DNA from: Trichomonas vaginalis G3
Lineage: Eukaryota; Parabasalia; Trichomonadida; Trichomonadidae
Length of the DNA stretch: 64,000 nt
Direction: 5' to 3'
Assembly: GCF_026262505.1 (NCBI RefSeq)
Contig: NC_067207.1
Coordinates: 26,442,082 to 26,506,081 of the forward strand
Shown: piece by piece, positions 50,757 to 60,977 of the stretch
Position numbering within the stretch: the first letter of the stretch is position 1
Layout: each line of letters starts with the position of its first letter
Notes under the pieces: model-generated
The model's input: the letters and a program-made list of their open reading frames with translations, nothing else
Databases searched by the model: none
Told to the model about the DNA's origin: nothing
Program-made: the position numbers and the translations under genes

Positions 50757-51806
50757 CTATTTTTTATGTTTAGAAGGATATAAAGAAGGTTTATCAGAAA
50801 ATAAATGAGAAAAAGAAATATTTGGAATGTGAAAAGAATCTTTTTTATGTCTGATTTTAATTTCGCATAAAAATGAAGAATATAAATTAGGAAGAATGAT
50901 TTCTGTCATTGACTTTGTTTTCGTAATATAATTTATATTTGTTGGAAATGAATTATCTTCAAAATGGCAATCATTTGCCATAGGTGATCCTGAACCATAA
51001 ATATAAAATAAATTAGTAGCATTGTTTCCTTTGAAGAAACATTGACTTACTGAAAGTGTAGCAGAATTAGTAAGATAGAAAATTCCACGATCTTTTTGTG
51101 AAACTTTGTTATCAATAACATTACAAAAATAGAAATTTTGTGTATTAGAATAATGATAAAAACAACATTGTCTATCTGATGAAATATTATCGAAATTATT
51201 ATAATTTGTTGTTGAAAGAGAAATTGGTTCAATACGAACAAATGCTGCATTTATATTTAGTTTTGAATCAGAGATATTTATTGATGAAAATAGAAGAGAT
51301 CCATAATAATGATATAAAACAGCAATAGTTCCTGTATTTTGAGTGAATGATGATTCAATAACAAAATTCTTGTGGTTATCATCTTTTGTCACTTCAATAT
51401 ATGAATGAGATCCTAGTCCATATAGCCCTGTTGTCTTAGATTCATAACTACAGACTTTGTATTGAACAAATGATCCTGCTCCATTATTTGATACTGACGA
51501 CATATATATGGATCCTCCATTATCTGAAGAGGAACATTTAAAGAAAGATGAAGTTGAAACAAGAACTTTTGTATCATCATTTGAAGAGATTCGAATAACA
51601 CCATCTGGACTAAAATTTTCGAAAAGAACGTTATCAACAAAGACGTGATTAATTTCTGGGACTGTTCGACTTGTGTTAACAAATGTGTTAATATTTGCAG
51701 TATCATAGAATCTTTTCCATATGTCGTTTGAAGGTCCTGAGAAATGAAAGCATGCATCCTTTCTTCTGTTCCTTTGATTTTCCTCTTCTTTTTCTTCCTC
51801 AAACAA
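50757..51806 (-). CDS. Beta-helix (Pmp-like) surface protein, copy 3
   Basis: Longest open copy of the family (about 349 codons): FHFSGPSNDIWKRFYDTANI, repeated strands with SSFFKCSSSDNGGSIYM, SSFTQNTGTIAVLYHYYGSL and NFYFCNVIDNK. Ends in a basic SKHKK. Right-handed beta-helix proteins are common on trichomonad surfaces. The frame opens without an ATG (TTG, MFEEEKEEE); copy 1 has a hydrophobic leader here. The leader is lacking and a TIR element inserted 38 bp upstream, so the gene may be 5'-truncated and silent. Confidence 0.65.
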   Translation of the reverse strand: MFEEEKEEENQRNRRKDACFHFSGPSNDIWKRFYDTANINTFVNTSRTVPEINHVFVDNVLFENFSPDGVIRISSNDDTKVLVSTSSFFKCSSSDNGGSIYMSSVSNNGAGSFVQYKVCSYESKTTGLYGLGSHSYIEVTKDDNHKNFVIESSFTQNTGTIAVLYHYYGSLLFSSINISDSKLNINAAFVRIEPISLSTTNYNNFDNISSDRQCCFYHYSNTQNFYFCNVIDNKVSQKDRGIFYLTNSATLSVSQCFFKGNNATNLFYIYGSGSPMANDCHFEDNSFPTNINYITKTKSMTEIILPNLYSSFLCEIKIRHKKDSFHIPNISFSHLFSDKPSLYPSKHKK

Positions 51807-51843
51807 ATATAACTTTCAATAGTTTACAAATTGCCAATAGTTT

Positions 51844-52532
51844 GGGCTTTTTTGGGGTTGGCGTCACAGTGGCGTCACGATGTAAACTTCTCAATATTGA
51901 ATGGCTTACGTCGTGACGCCACCGTATTTTAAAAATTTGAAAGGGCTTTGGCGTCACTATAGGAAGTAATATAAACTATAGAATTTGTTTTGATTACCAA
52001 TAGAAAATACAATTAATTATAAATTTAAATAGAACCACAATAGAATAAAAGTTTGTCTGAATAACGTAAGACTTGAACAAAGTTTCCCAGATATCTAGTA
52101 GGAATTGCTCCTTACGAGGCATATGTTCTAACTATATGCTTCGTAAGGAGCAATTCCAGCCTCATATAATTTTTTCTCTTCATATTTTCTTTCAGATAAT
52201 AACTTTTGATTACTCCATCAAAAGTTGATTCAAAACTCAATTTTAAGTAATTTTATTTATTTATGTCTATTATTTGATTTTAAACTATTATTCCCAAATT
52301 CTGATTTTTTATTCAAAAATTTATATGAGGTTCTCAATATATCTCTCAATTTTCTAACTTTATAAATCTTCTTATTAGCTGATTTGTAATAAAAGATATT
52401 TTTCTACTTCATTTCCGATCGTTTTTAGTGACGCCAAAACCCTTTCAAAAATTTAAAATTCGCTGGCGGCAACACCCAATATTGAGAAGTTTACATCTTG
52501 ACGCCACGGTGACGCCAACCCCACCCCAACCC
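51844..52532. mobile_element. 689-bp TIR element with 8-bp target duplication
   Basis: Ends GGG..TTTTTTGGGGTTGGCGTCAC and its imperfect reverse complement ending ACGCCAACCCCACCCCAACCC. TIRs of about 120 bp include TAAACTTCTCAATATTG and, on the inner side, AAAATTTGAAAGGG. Flanked by AATAGTTT at 51,836-51,843 and 52,533-52,540. No coding frame. An 8-bp (or 9-bp, if one end base is counted differently) duplication fits hAT- or Mutator-like elements. Confidence 0.8.
52101..52157. repeat. 57-nt hairpin inside the TIR element
   Basis: GGAATTGCTCCTTACGA pairs with TCGTAAGGAGCAATTCC (17 bp perfect), then GCATAT/ATATGC after a one-base bulge on each side. It resembles the hairpins in the 2.5-kb element in length and shape. 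Confidence 0.8.
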
Positions 52533-52540
52533 AATAGTTT

Positions 52541-52961
52541 GATACAAATTTGTATGAATATTTTTGAAATTGGCTAAAAAATGATGTTCGGCATTATAAG
52601 TAAAAATAATTGCAATCAAGATACAAACTAATTTTATTAACTTTTTGGAGCTTAATTGTCAGTAAAAAAGTTCATAAAATTGTTATGAACCATTATTTGA
52701 TACAATGCATGTAATTCCTTCCTGGACCCATCAGATTAAAAGGTTTCAAAGTTCCCCCTGCCTAAAATATGATCATAATTTTCATAATGTCAACACATAT
52801 TTATTTTAAGAGTAAAAAAGTTCAGCAGCCTGATTATGTACTATATAGTGATTTATATTAACTTAGTTTAATATTAACTTTTGAGCTTAGAGAATAACAG
52901 AAAGTAAATTAATTACTTAGCTCAGAAAAATAATTTAGAAAATCAAAAATAATATTTTTTT
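52541..52961. other. Intergenic spacer, about 420 bp
   Basis: AT-rich, lying between the TIR element and the 3' end of the LisH-like gene. Nothing recognised. The uninterrupted upstream region of beta-helix copy 3 would begin here. Confidence 0.5.
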
Positions 52962-54536
52962 TTAATCTTCGTATTCATAAACAACTTCCTCTTCTTCCTC
53001 CTCTTCGTATTCGTATTCTTCCTCCTCATCTTCGTCATTCTTCGATTCTGGCTGAACTGATTCGTTGTCTGACTTGTTAGATGGTTCTGGAGAAGCAGCA
53101 TTTGATGAATTCTCGCTATTCATTGAATGATTTGACTGTTCATCATCATCTTTCTCTGTATTTGTAGAATGAGCGGAATTTCTGTTGCTGTCGCTCTTCA
53201 TCGAACTGATTGATTTCTGTGAAGATTTGTCAATTTGTGCTCTCATTATCGAACTGTTTTCTCCTTGTTTCTGGAGGTTCAATGAGCCAGCAAATGACGA
53301 ACCTTGTTGTGAAGAAAGTTGTGACATCTGTTGAAGCAACAATTGTTGCTGTTCCTGCATCAAAACAACTTTTTCAACCAACTGTGATTTAGTAAGTGAT
53401 TGCAGTTGGTTCTGTCTTTCTATTGCTGACGAAAGAGGAACTTGTTGAGGCATAGGAGGTGCAGGATAGTTAGGATTCTCAGAAAGCAATCTGTTGATTC
53501 GTTCGTCGAAAGGACATTTCCTTATGAGACTTTCTTCTTTCTCTGGATGTTCTAAAACATCCCATGTCGATTCTGGCTCCATTGTTGGGTCAAAGATCTT
53601 AGGAATGCGGTGGTGAGGAGTTCCTAATGGACCTTCTGGTTCAGGGGGTGGAAGATTGGAGACAATCATCACTGGATTTCGGTCATCAGAATCATGATGA
53701 CGGCGATGATCGGCATAGCGGGATTGTGATGATGCAGAACTGCCTCCTGGTGAGGAAGGAACGTATCTTGATGATGGACGTTGTGGTTTGGCAATTTGGG
53801 ATGCTTTATCTTTTGATAATCCGTAATGTGCGTCGGCAATGTTTGCTTCTGGTATTTCTGGTTCGAGTTGTGTAAATATATTCTCTTGCTCTTCGTAGTA
53901 TTGTGTCAAACCTTGGCCGTAGCCCTCGCGATGATGGCGATGATGATGGTGGCCTTTATGGCTATGATGAGAGTGATGACTATGGCGCGTTTCACTTGGT
54001 AGTGAGATATCATCAACATCTTTTGTTGTAAGTACTTGTTCGCTTTGAAGATCTGATTTCCGAATTCTTTTGATCGCATCTGGTCTGCTGAGGACTTCGT
54101 GTGGATTCTCTATGATGTTTCCATTTGAATCTTTCTTCACACGAACATGTAAGTGTTGACGTTGTGTTGGTTGTTCATCTTCAACAGTTGTTGTGTGATT
54201 TTGTGGACAAATAGCTTCGACAAGCTGAGGAACAATTGCAGATGAATCGTCTAATTGTAATTTTCTGCCGAGCCAGCTGATATCATGTCGAACTCTAATT
54301 TGGTTTTGAGATTCTGCTTCCAAAATATTGCCTGCGTTCTCCATTGAATGAGAAAGAATGAATTCGGATACTATTTCTTGTGCAATACGCTCTGCTATAG
54401 AATCATTTGGTTTTTTAATCGTAACAATTTGAGATTTGCAGTTATTTGCGATTGCAGATGCAATCGAGTTTAAGTAAATTGCTCTAACACGCTTTTGGCC
54501 CTCAATATCTTCAAAGTCTGGAGGAATATTACTCAT
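52962..54536 (-). CDS. LisH/FOP-like N-terminus, long low-complexity protein
   Basis: 524 residues. The N-terminal 110 residues include ERIAQEIVSEFILSHSMENA and NILEAESQNQIRVRHDISWL, similar in layout to the LisH-type dimerisation domains of FOP/FOPNL centrosomal proteins. The rest is disordered: a His-rich block (HSHHSHHSHKGHHHHRHHRE), Pro/Ser-rich stretches, a Gln-rich coiled coil (KSQLVEKVVLMQEQQQLLLQ) and a very acidic Glu/Tyr end. A basal-body or cytoskeletal role is plausible but not shown. Ends 30-100 bp from AT-rich DNA. The start is MSNIPPDFEDIEG. Confidence 0.6.
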   Translation of the reverse strand: MSNIPPDFEDIEGQKRVRAIYLNSIASAIANNCKSQIVTIKKPNDSIAERIAQEIVSEFILSHSMENAGNILEAESQNQIRVRHDISWLGRKLQLDDSSAIVPQLVEAICPQNHTTTVEDEQPTQRQHLHVRVKKDSNGNIIENPHEVLSRPDAIKRIRKSDLQSEQVLTTKDVDDISLPSETRHSHHSHHSHKGHHHHRHHREGYGQGLTQYYEEQENIFTQLEPEIPEANIADAHYGLSKDKASQIAKPQRPSSRYVPSSPGGSSASSQSRYADHRRHHDSDDRNPVMIVSNLPPPEPEGPLGTPHHRIPKIFDPTMEPESTWDVLEHPEKEESLIRKCPFDERINRLLSENPNYPAPPMPQQVPLSSAIERQNQLQSLTKSQLVEKVVLMQEQQQLLLQQMSQLSSQQGSSFAGSLNLQKQGENSSIMRAQIDKSSQKSISSMKSDSNRNSAHSTNTEKDDDEQSNHSMNSENSSNAASPEPSNKSDNESVQPESKNDEDEEEEYEYEEEEEEEVVYEYED

Positions 54537-54645
54537 AAATACGTTTGCTAAGAAACTTTTTTTTTCAGTTTACAAAGCGTTATCTTTACAATTAGTTCAT
54601 TCAAACCTGGACCAAATATATCATTCCATATGGATCCATTAAAAC

Positions 54646-54697
<52 letters not shown>

Positions 54698-54699
<2 letters not shown>

Positions 54700-54752
54700 T
54701 AGTGGGGCTTCCAGGCACTTCGTGCCTTCTAGCCCTGAAGATGTTTAGTATA
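54698..54752 (+). repeat. Left terminal inverted repeat, element 2
   Basis: Matches 22,939-22,993. The mini-hairpin here is GGCAC-TTC-GTGCC (54,714-54,726), the version found at the right end of element 1. Confidence 0.8.
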
Positions 54753-54927
54753 AATGAAGTTTTTATTCGGAGGACTCTTCTTCTTCCTCCATTGCTTCTG
54801 GGAAGAAGCCTTCTTCTGGGTCGAAAACATTATATAATGTGTCGCTTTTCACAAATTATATATGTTTTCATGTTTTGTCACTTTTCTGTCACTTTTCGGG
54901 TAAAAACATTTTTATTATTATATATAA

Positions 54928-55761
54928 ATGAATTTTACAAAACCACCGTTACCGTTCTTTGGAAATAAGAGTAAATGTAAAGATATTATATTGAGAGAAC
55001 TTAAGAAACTACCGAATGGTCTAACATTTGTAGATTTGTTCGGTGGAAGTTTCTATATATCCCATTTGTGCCATACAATATTCCCAGACTCAAAGATTAT
55101 ATGCAATGACTTCGACAACTATATGGACCGTCTCAAACATATACCAGACACAAACAATATATTGAAAGAGTTAAAAGAAAAGATACCTATAGGTAAGATG
55201 GAACGTATACCATTAGATAAGAAAAATATTGTGAGAGAGGTTTTGAAAAAAGCAGAATATATAGACTGGGATAGTATATCTGCTAGACTATTATATAGTG
55301 GTTCTATAAGAGTTCATGACATTGAAACACTTATGTCAAAAGTTTTATATCTTAACTATACAAATGTTTTCAAAGAGGACATAGAAAAATATATTGAGGG
55401 TATAGAGTTTGTGAGATGTCATTGGACAGATTTGTATGAAAAATATAAAGACAAGGAAAATGTTTTCTTTATAGTGGACCCGCCGTTCTATAACACATGG
55501 GATTTTCAATACCAAGTAGACTGGACTTTGAGAGACTCTTTAGAAACTTTAGACGTTTTACATAACCATCCATGCTTTTACTTTACATCCGATAAAAGTG
55601 GTTTGGAAACCGTTATGAGATGGTTAGAGGACATACATGACTATGAGTTTAGATATGACAAGATAGAATATGAGAGAGGTCCTATAAACTGGAGAAAGTG
55701 TCATAACAAAGAAATTTTATTAGTAAGTAAATGTGGTTTGAAATGGGACTACTTGTTTTAG
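54928..55761 (+). CDS. Dam-like DNA adenine methyltransferase, element 2
   Basis: 277 residues; differs from the element 1 product in a handful of positions and in having a slightly longer C-terminus (CGLKWDYLF). Motif I FVDLFGGSFYIS and motif IV VDPPFYNT are intact. It overlaps the small membrane protein gene. It should be active if expressed. Confidence 0.88.
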   Translation: MNFTKPPLPFFGNKSKCKDIILRELKKLPNGLTFVDLFGGSFYISHLCHTIFPDSKIICNDFDNYMDRLKHIPDTNNILKELKEKIPIGKMERIPLDKKNIVREVLKKAEYIDWDSISARLLYSGSIRVHDIETLMSKVLYLNYTNVFKEDIEKYIEGIEFVRCHWTDLYEKYKDKENVFFIVDPPFYNTWDFQYQVDWTLRDSLETLDVLHNHPCFYFTSDKSGLETVMRWLEDIHDYEFRYDKIEYERGPINWRKCHNKEILLVSKCGLKWDYLF

Positions 55762-55862
55762 GTTTTTTCCATTGTGTCATTTATTTATTTGACGTGGCAG
55801 AAAAGTACAGAGAATATGAAGATGAACCAATGCCTGCAAATGTTCAGTATATGTACTCGTAA
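55731..55862 (+). CDS. Small single-pass membrane protein, element 2
   Basis: 43 codons starting MWFEMGLLVLGFFHC; differs from the element 1 version only in a few residues. One membrane segment, acidic C-terminus. Conserved overlap with the methyltransferase gene. Confidence 0.6.
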   Translation: MWFEMGLLVLGFFHCVIYLFDVAEKYREYEDEPMPANVQYMYS

Positions 55863-55885
55863 GAGATATTTTTATCTAATATTAA

Positions 55886-56248
55886 ATGGACGCACAGAAC
55901 TTAGCGAATGCACAGCAACCTGGACAACCAAACCCAGAGAATATTCCAAATGAAGTTAGAATACAAACTGCAATGGCAAACTATGGTCAAGTGCCAACAG
56001 ATGTACAAATGCAAACTGCCATGTCAAATGACGCTGCGTTAGGCTTACCACCATGGTATGCAAATATGAGATGGAAAGAGTTTTATACAAACCCTGAAGT
56101 GGGATATAAACAACTTTATGCAGATGACGCGAACACAGGAGTTGACCCAGAATATGTTTTCTACCAGAGGAGAAACAGAATGTATGAGCTCCAGTTAAAG
56201 AATGCAATGGAACTCAACAGGAAACGTAAGAGACTAGGCGGACATTAG
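55886..56248 (+). CDS. 120-aa element protein, element 2
   Basis: Identical in protein sequence to 24,067-24,429 despite several synonymous base differences (for example TTAGGCTTACC here against TTAGGTTTGCC), a pattern suggesting purifying selection. Function unknown. Confidence 0.65.
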   Translation: MDAQNLANAQQPGQPNPENIPNEVRIQTAMANYGQVPTDVQMQTAMSNDAALGLPPWYANMRWKEFYTNPEVGYKQLYADDANTGVDPEYVFYQRRNRMYELQLKNAMELNRKRKRLGGH

Positions 56249-56266
56249 ATTTTTACATATAGTAAA

Positions 56267-56509
56267 ATGGGTTTCTTTGGAAGAATAGGAAACTTCTTTC
56301 GAAATGTTGGAAGAGGTATATGGAATGGAATAAAATCTGTCGGAAGAGGAATTTGGAACGGAGTCAAAAATATTGGTAAAAGAGTAGGTCAGTTCGTTGG
56401 TATTATACCTAAAGACCCTGAACCAGAAGAACAAGCTCCTGTTATACAACAGCCTGAACCTGCACCACAGTCTAGTTGGCAACCAAATCCAACACCTCAA
56501 CCGTATTAA
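56267..56509 (+). CDS. 80-aa Gly-rich amphipathic protein, element 2
   Basis: Counterpart of 24,448, with changes only near the N-terminus (MGFFGRIGN) and one in the repeat. Same leader TTTTTACATATAGTAAA. Possible membrane-active virion protein. Confidence 0.6.
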   Translation: MGFFGRIGNFFRNVGRGIWNGIKSVGRGIWNGVKNIGKRVGQFVGIIPKDPEPEEQAPVIQQPEPAPQSSWQPNPTPQPY

Positions 56510-56511
56510 AA

Positions 56512-57355
56512 TTATATTTTTACCGTTCGATAGTAGTTGTATATGAAACTAAGTTCTAAGTAAAACGCATGGTATATGGAATTATTCTTTTTCTTCCATC
56601 TGTAGTAAACCATACTTGAAAGTCTGAAATACTTCCACTTGGTGGTTCGTATAACTTTGTAGGTTTTTCGTAAAAGTCATTTGCCAAGCATAAGAAAGAG
56701 TTTTGGGCGCCAGAAAATGAAGCATGAACAATAATAGCAGCTGGGTCGAAAACATCTTTAAATAAATATGGTTCATCTCTTGCATATCGACTGTAAATAT
56801 TTGCTAAAGGAAGTTCGACTTTCTGATTTAACATTCTTTGCAAATAATACCATGACATTGCAGTGAATTCTGTATATATTTGTTCGTCTTTCTTTGGATT
56901 GTCTTCGTAGATTTGAAATGACACTTGTGAATTTTGTTTGTCATATACAATTCTCACATAAAGTGTGCTCTCGGTATTTGCATATTCATCAGCATATTTT
57001 GCATACATGAATTTATTTTATCTCTTATATTTTTTAACGCAGTCTGTAGAGAAGATGAAAGGTCAACTTGTATTAGCTCAATTTCTTCCCACATTTTTCG
57101 TTTCCCTTCAGATATATCTATATGAAACCTTACAATAAATGGAAAACTTTTATCTTCTACAGACACAAACTTCATTCTACGAAAGCCAATAGCTTTTGTG
57201 ACAGATGGGTCTCTTAACCATCTTAATGGGTAGTCAAAACGATAGCCTTCATGCTTTACGGTCTCTGTCTCAAACTTTTGACCGACATTAGTAAAAAGTT
57301 CATCTAATGGTTTAGTTGTAGCAACTCTTGAATTTTCTTTTTCTATTGGAAGCAT
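56512..57355 (-). pseudogene. Structural-like protein A, element 2, broken
   Basis: Counterpart of 24,695. The N-terminal and C-terminal parts are almost identical to element 1, while the middle third is clearly different (for example YVRIVYDKQNSQVSFQI), suggesting recombination or a diversified region. About two breaks. Confidence 0.6.
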
Positions 57356-57373
57356 ATTTTATCTAGAATAAAA

Positions 57374-58662
57374 ATGTCAAATGAAACAGCGTCTATGAGA
57401 GAAATACAACACAACCGACAACTCATTATGCAAGCTCTAAATAAGAACACAACAAACTTTTCAAACTATTCTAAGATATCTGAGTCATTGAAAGAAGGAA
57501 ACCTAAAACTGACATTAAACCCAATGACAGATGAGTTTCTGTTTCAAGACAATAAGAACCATACTGTTTGTATAAATCCAACAAAACGAACTTTAAACGA
57601 GAAACCTATAGATGAACTTCTTTTGAAAGCAGATGTTGACAACAAAGCTGACAAAGAGTATGTAGACGATGCAATAGCAAAAGAAGAAGAAAGAGCTAAC
57701 AAAGCTTATGCAACGAAAGAGGATGTTGAAAAGAAAGCAGATAAAACATATGTTGACGATGAGTTAGCATGTGTGGCTAGTGCGTTAGTGAAGAAGGCAT
57801 ATAAGGAATATGTGGATGAAAAGACAATGAAATTAAAGAAAGGGTTGACTGGTACCATGAACGGACAACAAAGATTTTAAAAACGAAAGCCGATACAGGA
57901 TGGGTTTCAGGATGTTTAGACCTTAAAGCCGACAAAGAAACTGTAGATATGTTGGCACAAACGGTTTCAAGTCATACCAGAGGTTTAATGGAAGATGGAC
58001 AACAGTTGAAAGAGCTTGAGAAAGGTGTTACAGAGTTAAGGAATACAAAAGCAGACTCGACATGGATAAAAGGATATGTAGATGCAACAAAAGAACGTAT
58101 TTTCGCATGGACAGAAGGAACATACCCACAAAAATATCATAGACATAGCATCTCTGACGTAAATGAACTTGAAGAAAAGTTATATAAAAAAGCAGACAAA
58201 ACAGAGCTTCAAACATTAAAGACAGAAATACTTCAAACAGTATATCCTATAGGTTCTATTTATACGTCAATGAACTCTACCAGACCAGAAGTAGTACTTG
58301 GTTTTGGAACTTGGACTCAAATAGTCGACAGGTTTTTGTATTGTGCAAACTCTTCAAAGGAAACAGGTGGAAGTAAAACGATTTCAGGTGAAAACTTACC
58401 TGCACACAGTCACTACATAGATTTAAGTACATCTCAAGCAGGTTGGCATAAGCATAGATATTGGGATTGGTCAGGAATGACAAAAGGTAAAGGATATGAT
58501 GTTAAAGACGACGTTAAGTTTGCTATAAATTGTTTCTGGGGTAACACTCAGGGAGATGGAAACCATACACATCGCGTTTCAGGATATACGCAAACAACGG
58601 GACAAAGTAAAGACTACATGCCACCTTACATGACAGTTTACGCATGGTATAGAAATGCTTAG
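57374..58662 (+). pseudogene. Fibre protein, element 2, broken, different shaft
   Basis: The N-terminal 110 residues and the collar-like tip (YPIGSIYTSMNSTRPEV onward) match element 1. The shaft between them has different coiled-coil segments (VEKKADKTYVDDEL, KLKKGLTGTM) and lacks the three HTH repeats. About one break. Confidence 0.7.
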
Positions 58663-59617
58663 TCGTCATTTTCAACTTCTTTAGCATATTCGTCAGGAGT
58701 TGTCTTATATTTGTTAGGAACTGTCTTTGAAAGTATACCACCTTGAACTTTGACAAGTTTGAAACGAGGTCTGACAATAGTAGTTTTATCTTCTGCTTGC
58801 AGTGTGTACATTTTGCCATGTTTGCCTAAAACTTCATAATATTCTCTTGTATACTTTCTTCTATTTTTACGAACACGAATGTGAGTACCTGTCGGGTTCC
58901 CATTGTTGTCATAGTCAATAGTATTTTCATATGGGTCGCGTTTAGGTATTTCTATTTTTACTTTGTCACCTTTCTGAAGTTTGAAGCCCGGCATTCTTTC
59001 TTGTTTGTCTCTTTTGACTAAATTATTAAATATATAGTCTTTCTCTAAGTCAGGGTTGTTTTTCATTTCTTCGGGGAGTGGTTTCCCAAACCTTTTTGTT
59101 TACGGCTATTGTAAATATTTAAAACTTGTCTCATCTTTGCCATGGAGAAGTGTCTATATTTGTCGTCATATGACATTTCATTTGCTTCACCACCTTGTGG
59201 TTGGTTTAAGTCTCTTAACATTTTTATACAACTGTCAATGACACCAAGAGCAGAATGGTTTTGGTCGACAATGAAATATTGGTTTACATTTTTTGAACGC
59301 AGATAGTTTTTTACATCATCTGATTTGAAAGAACTTTCACAGTCAGATGTTAGTTTTGTTGGATGGTATTTGTCAACGAATATTGTCAAAGCTGCTAAGA
59401 TATCTAAAATATTTTTGGACTGTAATGGTATGGCTTCACAGTATCTTGTGTTTTGACCGACAAATATTAGCCAGTATGGAGGTCCATCTGTTCTAACTCT
59501 CGGAATGTTTTCCAAGATATCCATAAACCAAGCATTTGGTGTTGAACTAAAGATTTTTACCATGAGTGCTTTCTTTGTCGCTTTAGAAACATAGGGGTCC
59601 TTGTTTGGATTCGTCAT
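58659..59617 (-). pseudogene. DDE integrase, element 2, broken
   Basis: Near-identical counterpart of 26,956-27,915 with the same catalytic-core words and basic C-terminal region. About one break. Confidence 0.75.
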
Positions 59618-59633
59618 TTTTATCCTATAAGAA

Positions 59634-60035
59634 ATGGGTTTATTTGGCGCATTAGCAGGAGTTGCATCCAGATTTTTACCCGCAGTGGGAACAATAGCCA
59701 GAGGTGTATTTGGAGTTGGAAGGAAGATTTTGAGTACATTAGGTATACTGAAAGAGAAAGCGCAACCTATTATACAAACCGTACAGAAAGGTTGGGATGT
59801 AGCACGAGATGCAGCAAATCTTATTCCAAATCCTGAAACAAGAGGAAAAGTTCAAGGATGGATGGACAATGTAGGAAGACAAGCAGGAAACTACTATAAC
59901 AAAGCAAATGACTACTATAACCAAGCAGGACACTATATGGACCAAGGTGAAAGATTCTTTAACAGAGGATATAACCATGCACAACAATGGGTAAACAATA
60001 ACCAACCTCAACCGCCTCAAACGTGGGGAATGTAA
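59634..60035 (+). CDS. 133-aa Gly-rich amphipathic protein, element 2
   Basis: Differs from the element 1 protein in one residue (Ala for Thr in ARDAANLIPN) although several codons changed silently. Same probable role as a minor virion or membrane-active protein. Confidence 0.6.
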   Translation: MGLFGALAGVASRFLPAVGTIARGVFGVGRKILSTLGILKEKAQPIIQTVQKGWDVARDAANLIPNPETRGKVQGWMDNVGRQAGNYYNKANDYYNQAGHYMDQGERFFNRGYNHAQQWVNNNQPQPPQTWGM

Positions 60036-60054
60036 AGTTTTTTACTGAGATGAA

Positions 60055-60219
60055 ATGAACAATACAGCATTGAGACAAATGGGTTCAAGATGGATTTGTC
60101 GGCTTCCAGCAGTTACACAACGTGTTTGTCAAGTTCTTCCTATACCTCAGGAAGTTTTAGACCGACTTAAAAACAACAACAACCAGTTGAAAACAAACCA
60201 AACTAAAATTTTTTACTGA
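60055..60219 (+). CDS. Small basic element protein, element 2
   Basis: Counterpart of the 50-aa frame at 28,354, with the same MNNTALRQMGSRWICRLP start and leader. The C-terminus differs. Coding status uncertain. Confidence 0.4.
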   Translation: MNNTALRQMGSRWICRLPAVTQRVCQVLPIPQEVLDRLKNNNNQLKTNQTKIFY

Positions 60220-60225
60220 GATGAA

Positions 60226-60808
60226 ATGACCGAAGAAGTTGAAACGGTAGATTTGACACCACAAACAAAAAGTTCAGAACCATTGTCAAAACCTGTCAAA
60301 GAACTTACAGATGAAGAGAAAAATTCAATAATAGAAAGTGCCAGGTCTGGAAATACAAACCCTAACTACAAAGTCACTTTTCATAGAAATGGAACGGCAA
60401 GTATCTCAAAAAAGAAACAGACTCTCACAAATAAAATATTGAAGTCTGAAGGAGCTTTCGAGACAACAGATGGAAAGTATACTTCACTGACCAACAGTTC
60501 ATTATAGAACATCTCATTGACTTAGAGTCGAAATATTCTAAACTTTACAACAAACACAAAAAGTTGAAAGGAAAAAAAAACAAATGGCATATGATATTTA
60601 TGAAGATGTTGACGACACAACTGTTCCTGCAGGTGAGGTAAAGTCAGAGGAACCGAAAAGTGACAAAAAACCGATAGAAGAAGAAAAACCAAAAACTGAA
60701 GATAAACCAAAACCAAAGTTTAGTTTGGAAACTAAACCAACTCAACCTTCATTAGCTGGTATGGGTTGGCGTCAAAGGCTTCTGGTAGCAGGCGGTTATG
60801 TAAAGTAA
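60226..60808 (+). pseudogene. 194-aa coiled-coil protein, element 2, broken
   Basis: Counterpart of 28,526. Same acidic start, Lys-rich helix and conserved end with GMGWRQRLLVAGGYVK. About two breaks. Confidence 0.65.
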
Positions 60809-60857
60809 AGAAAAAAAATATTTTTTCAAAAAAATATTTTTTTTATTTTATTTGAAA

Positions 60858-60960
60858 TGTACGCTGGGTTTGTTGGAGAGGACCGTTGGGAAACTTGTTT
60901 GTTAGATGAGAAATATGAAATGGCATACCATTTAAAACAACATATTTTTAAAAATATATT
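60858..60960 (+). pseudogene. Short remnant of the HNH gene, element 2
   Basis: Starts MYAGFVGEDRWETCLLDEKY, like the complete HNH gene 120 bp downstream, and has the same short structure as the remnant at 29,143 in element 1. Confidence 0.65.
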
Positions 60961-60977
60961 TTTTTATTTTATTTGAA

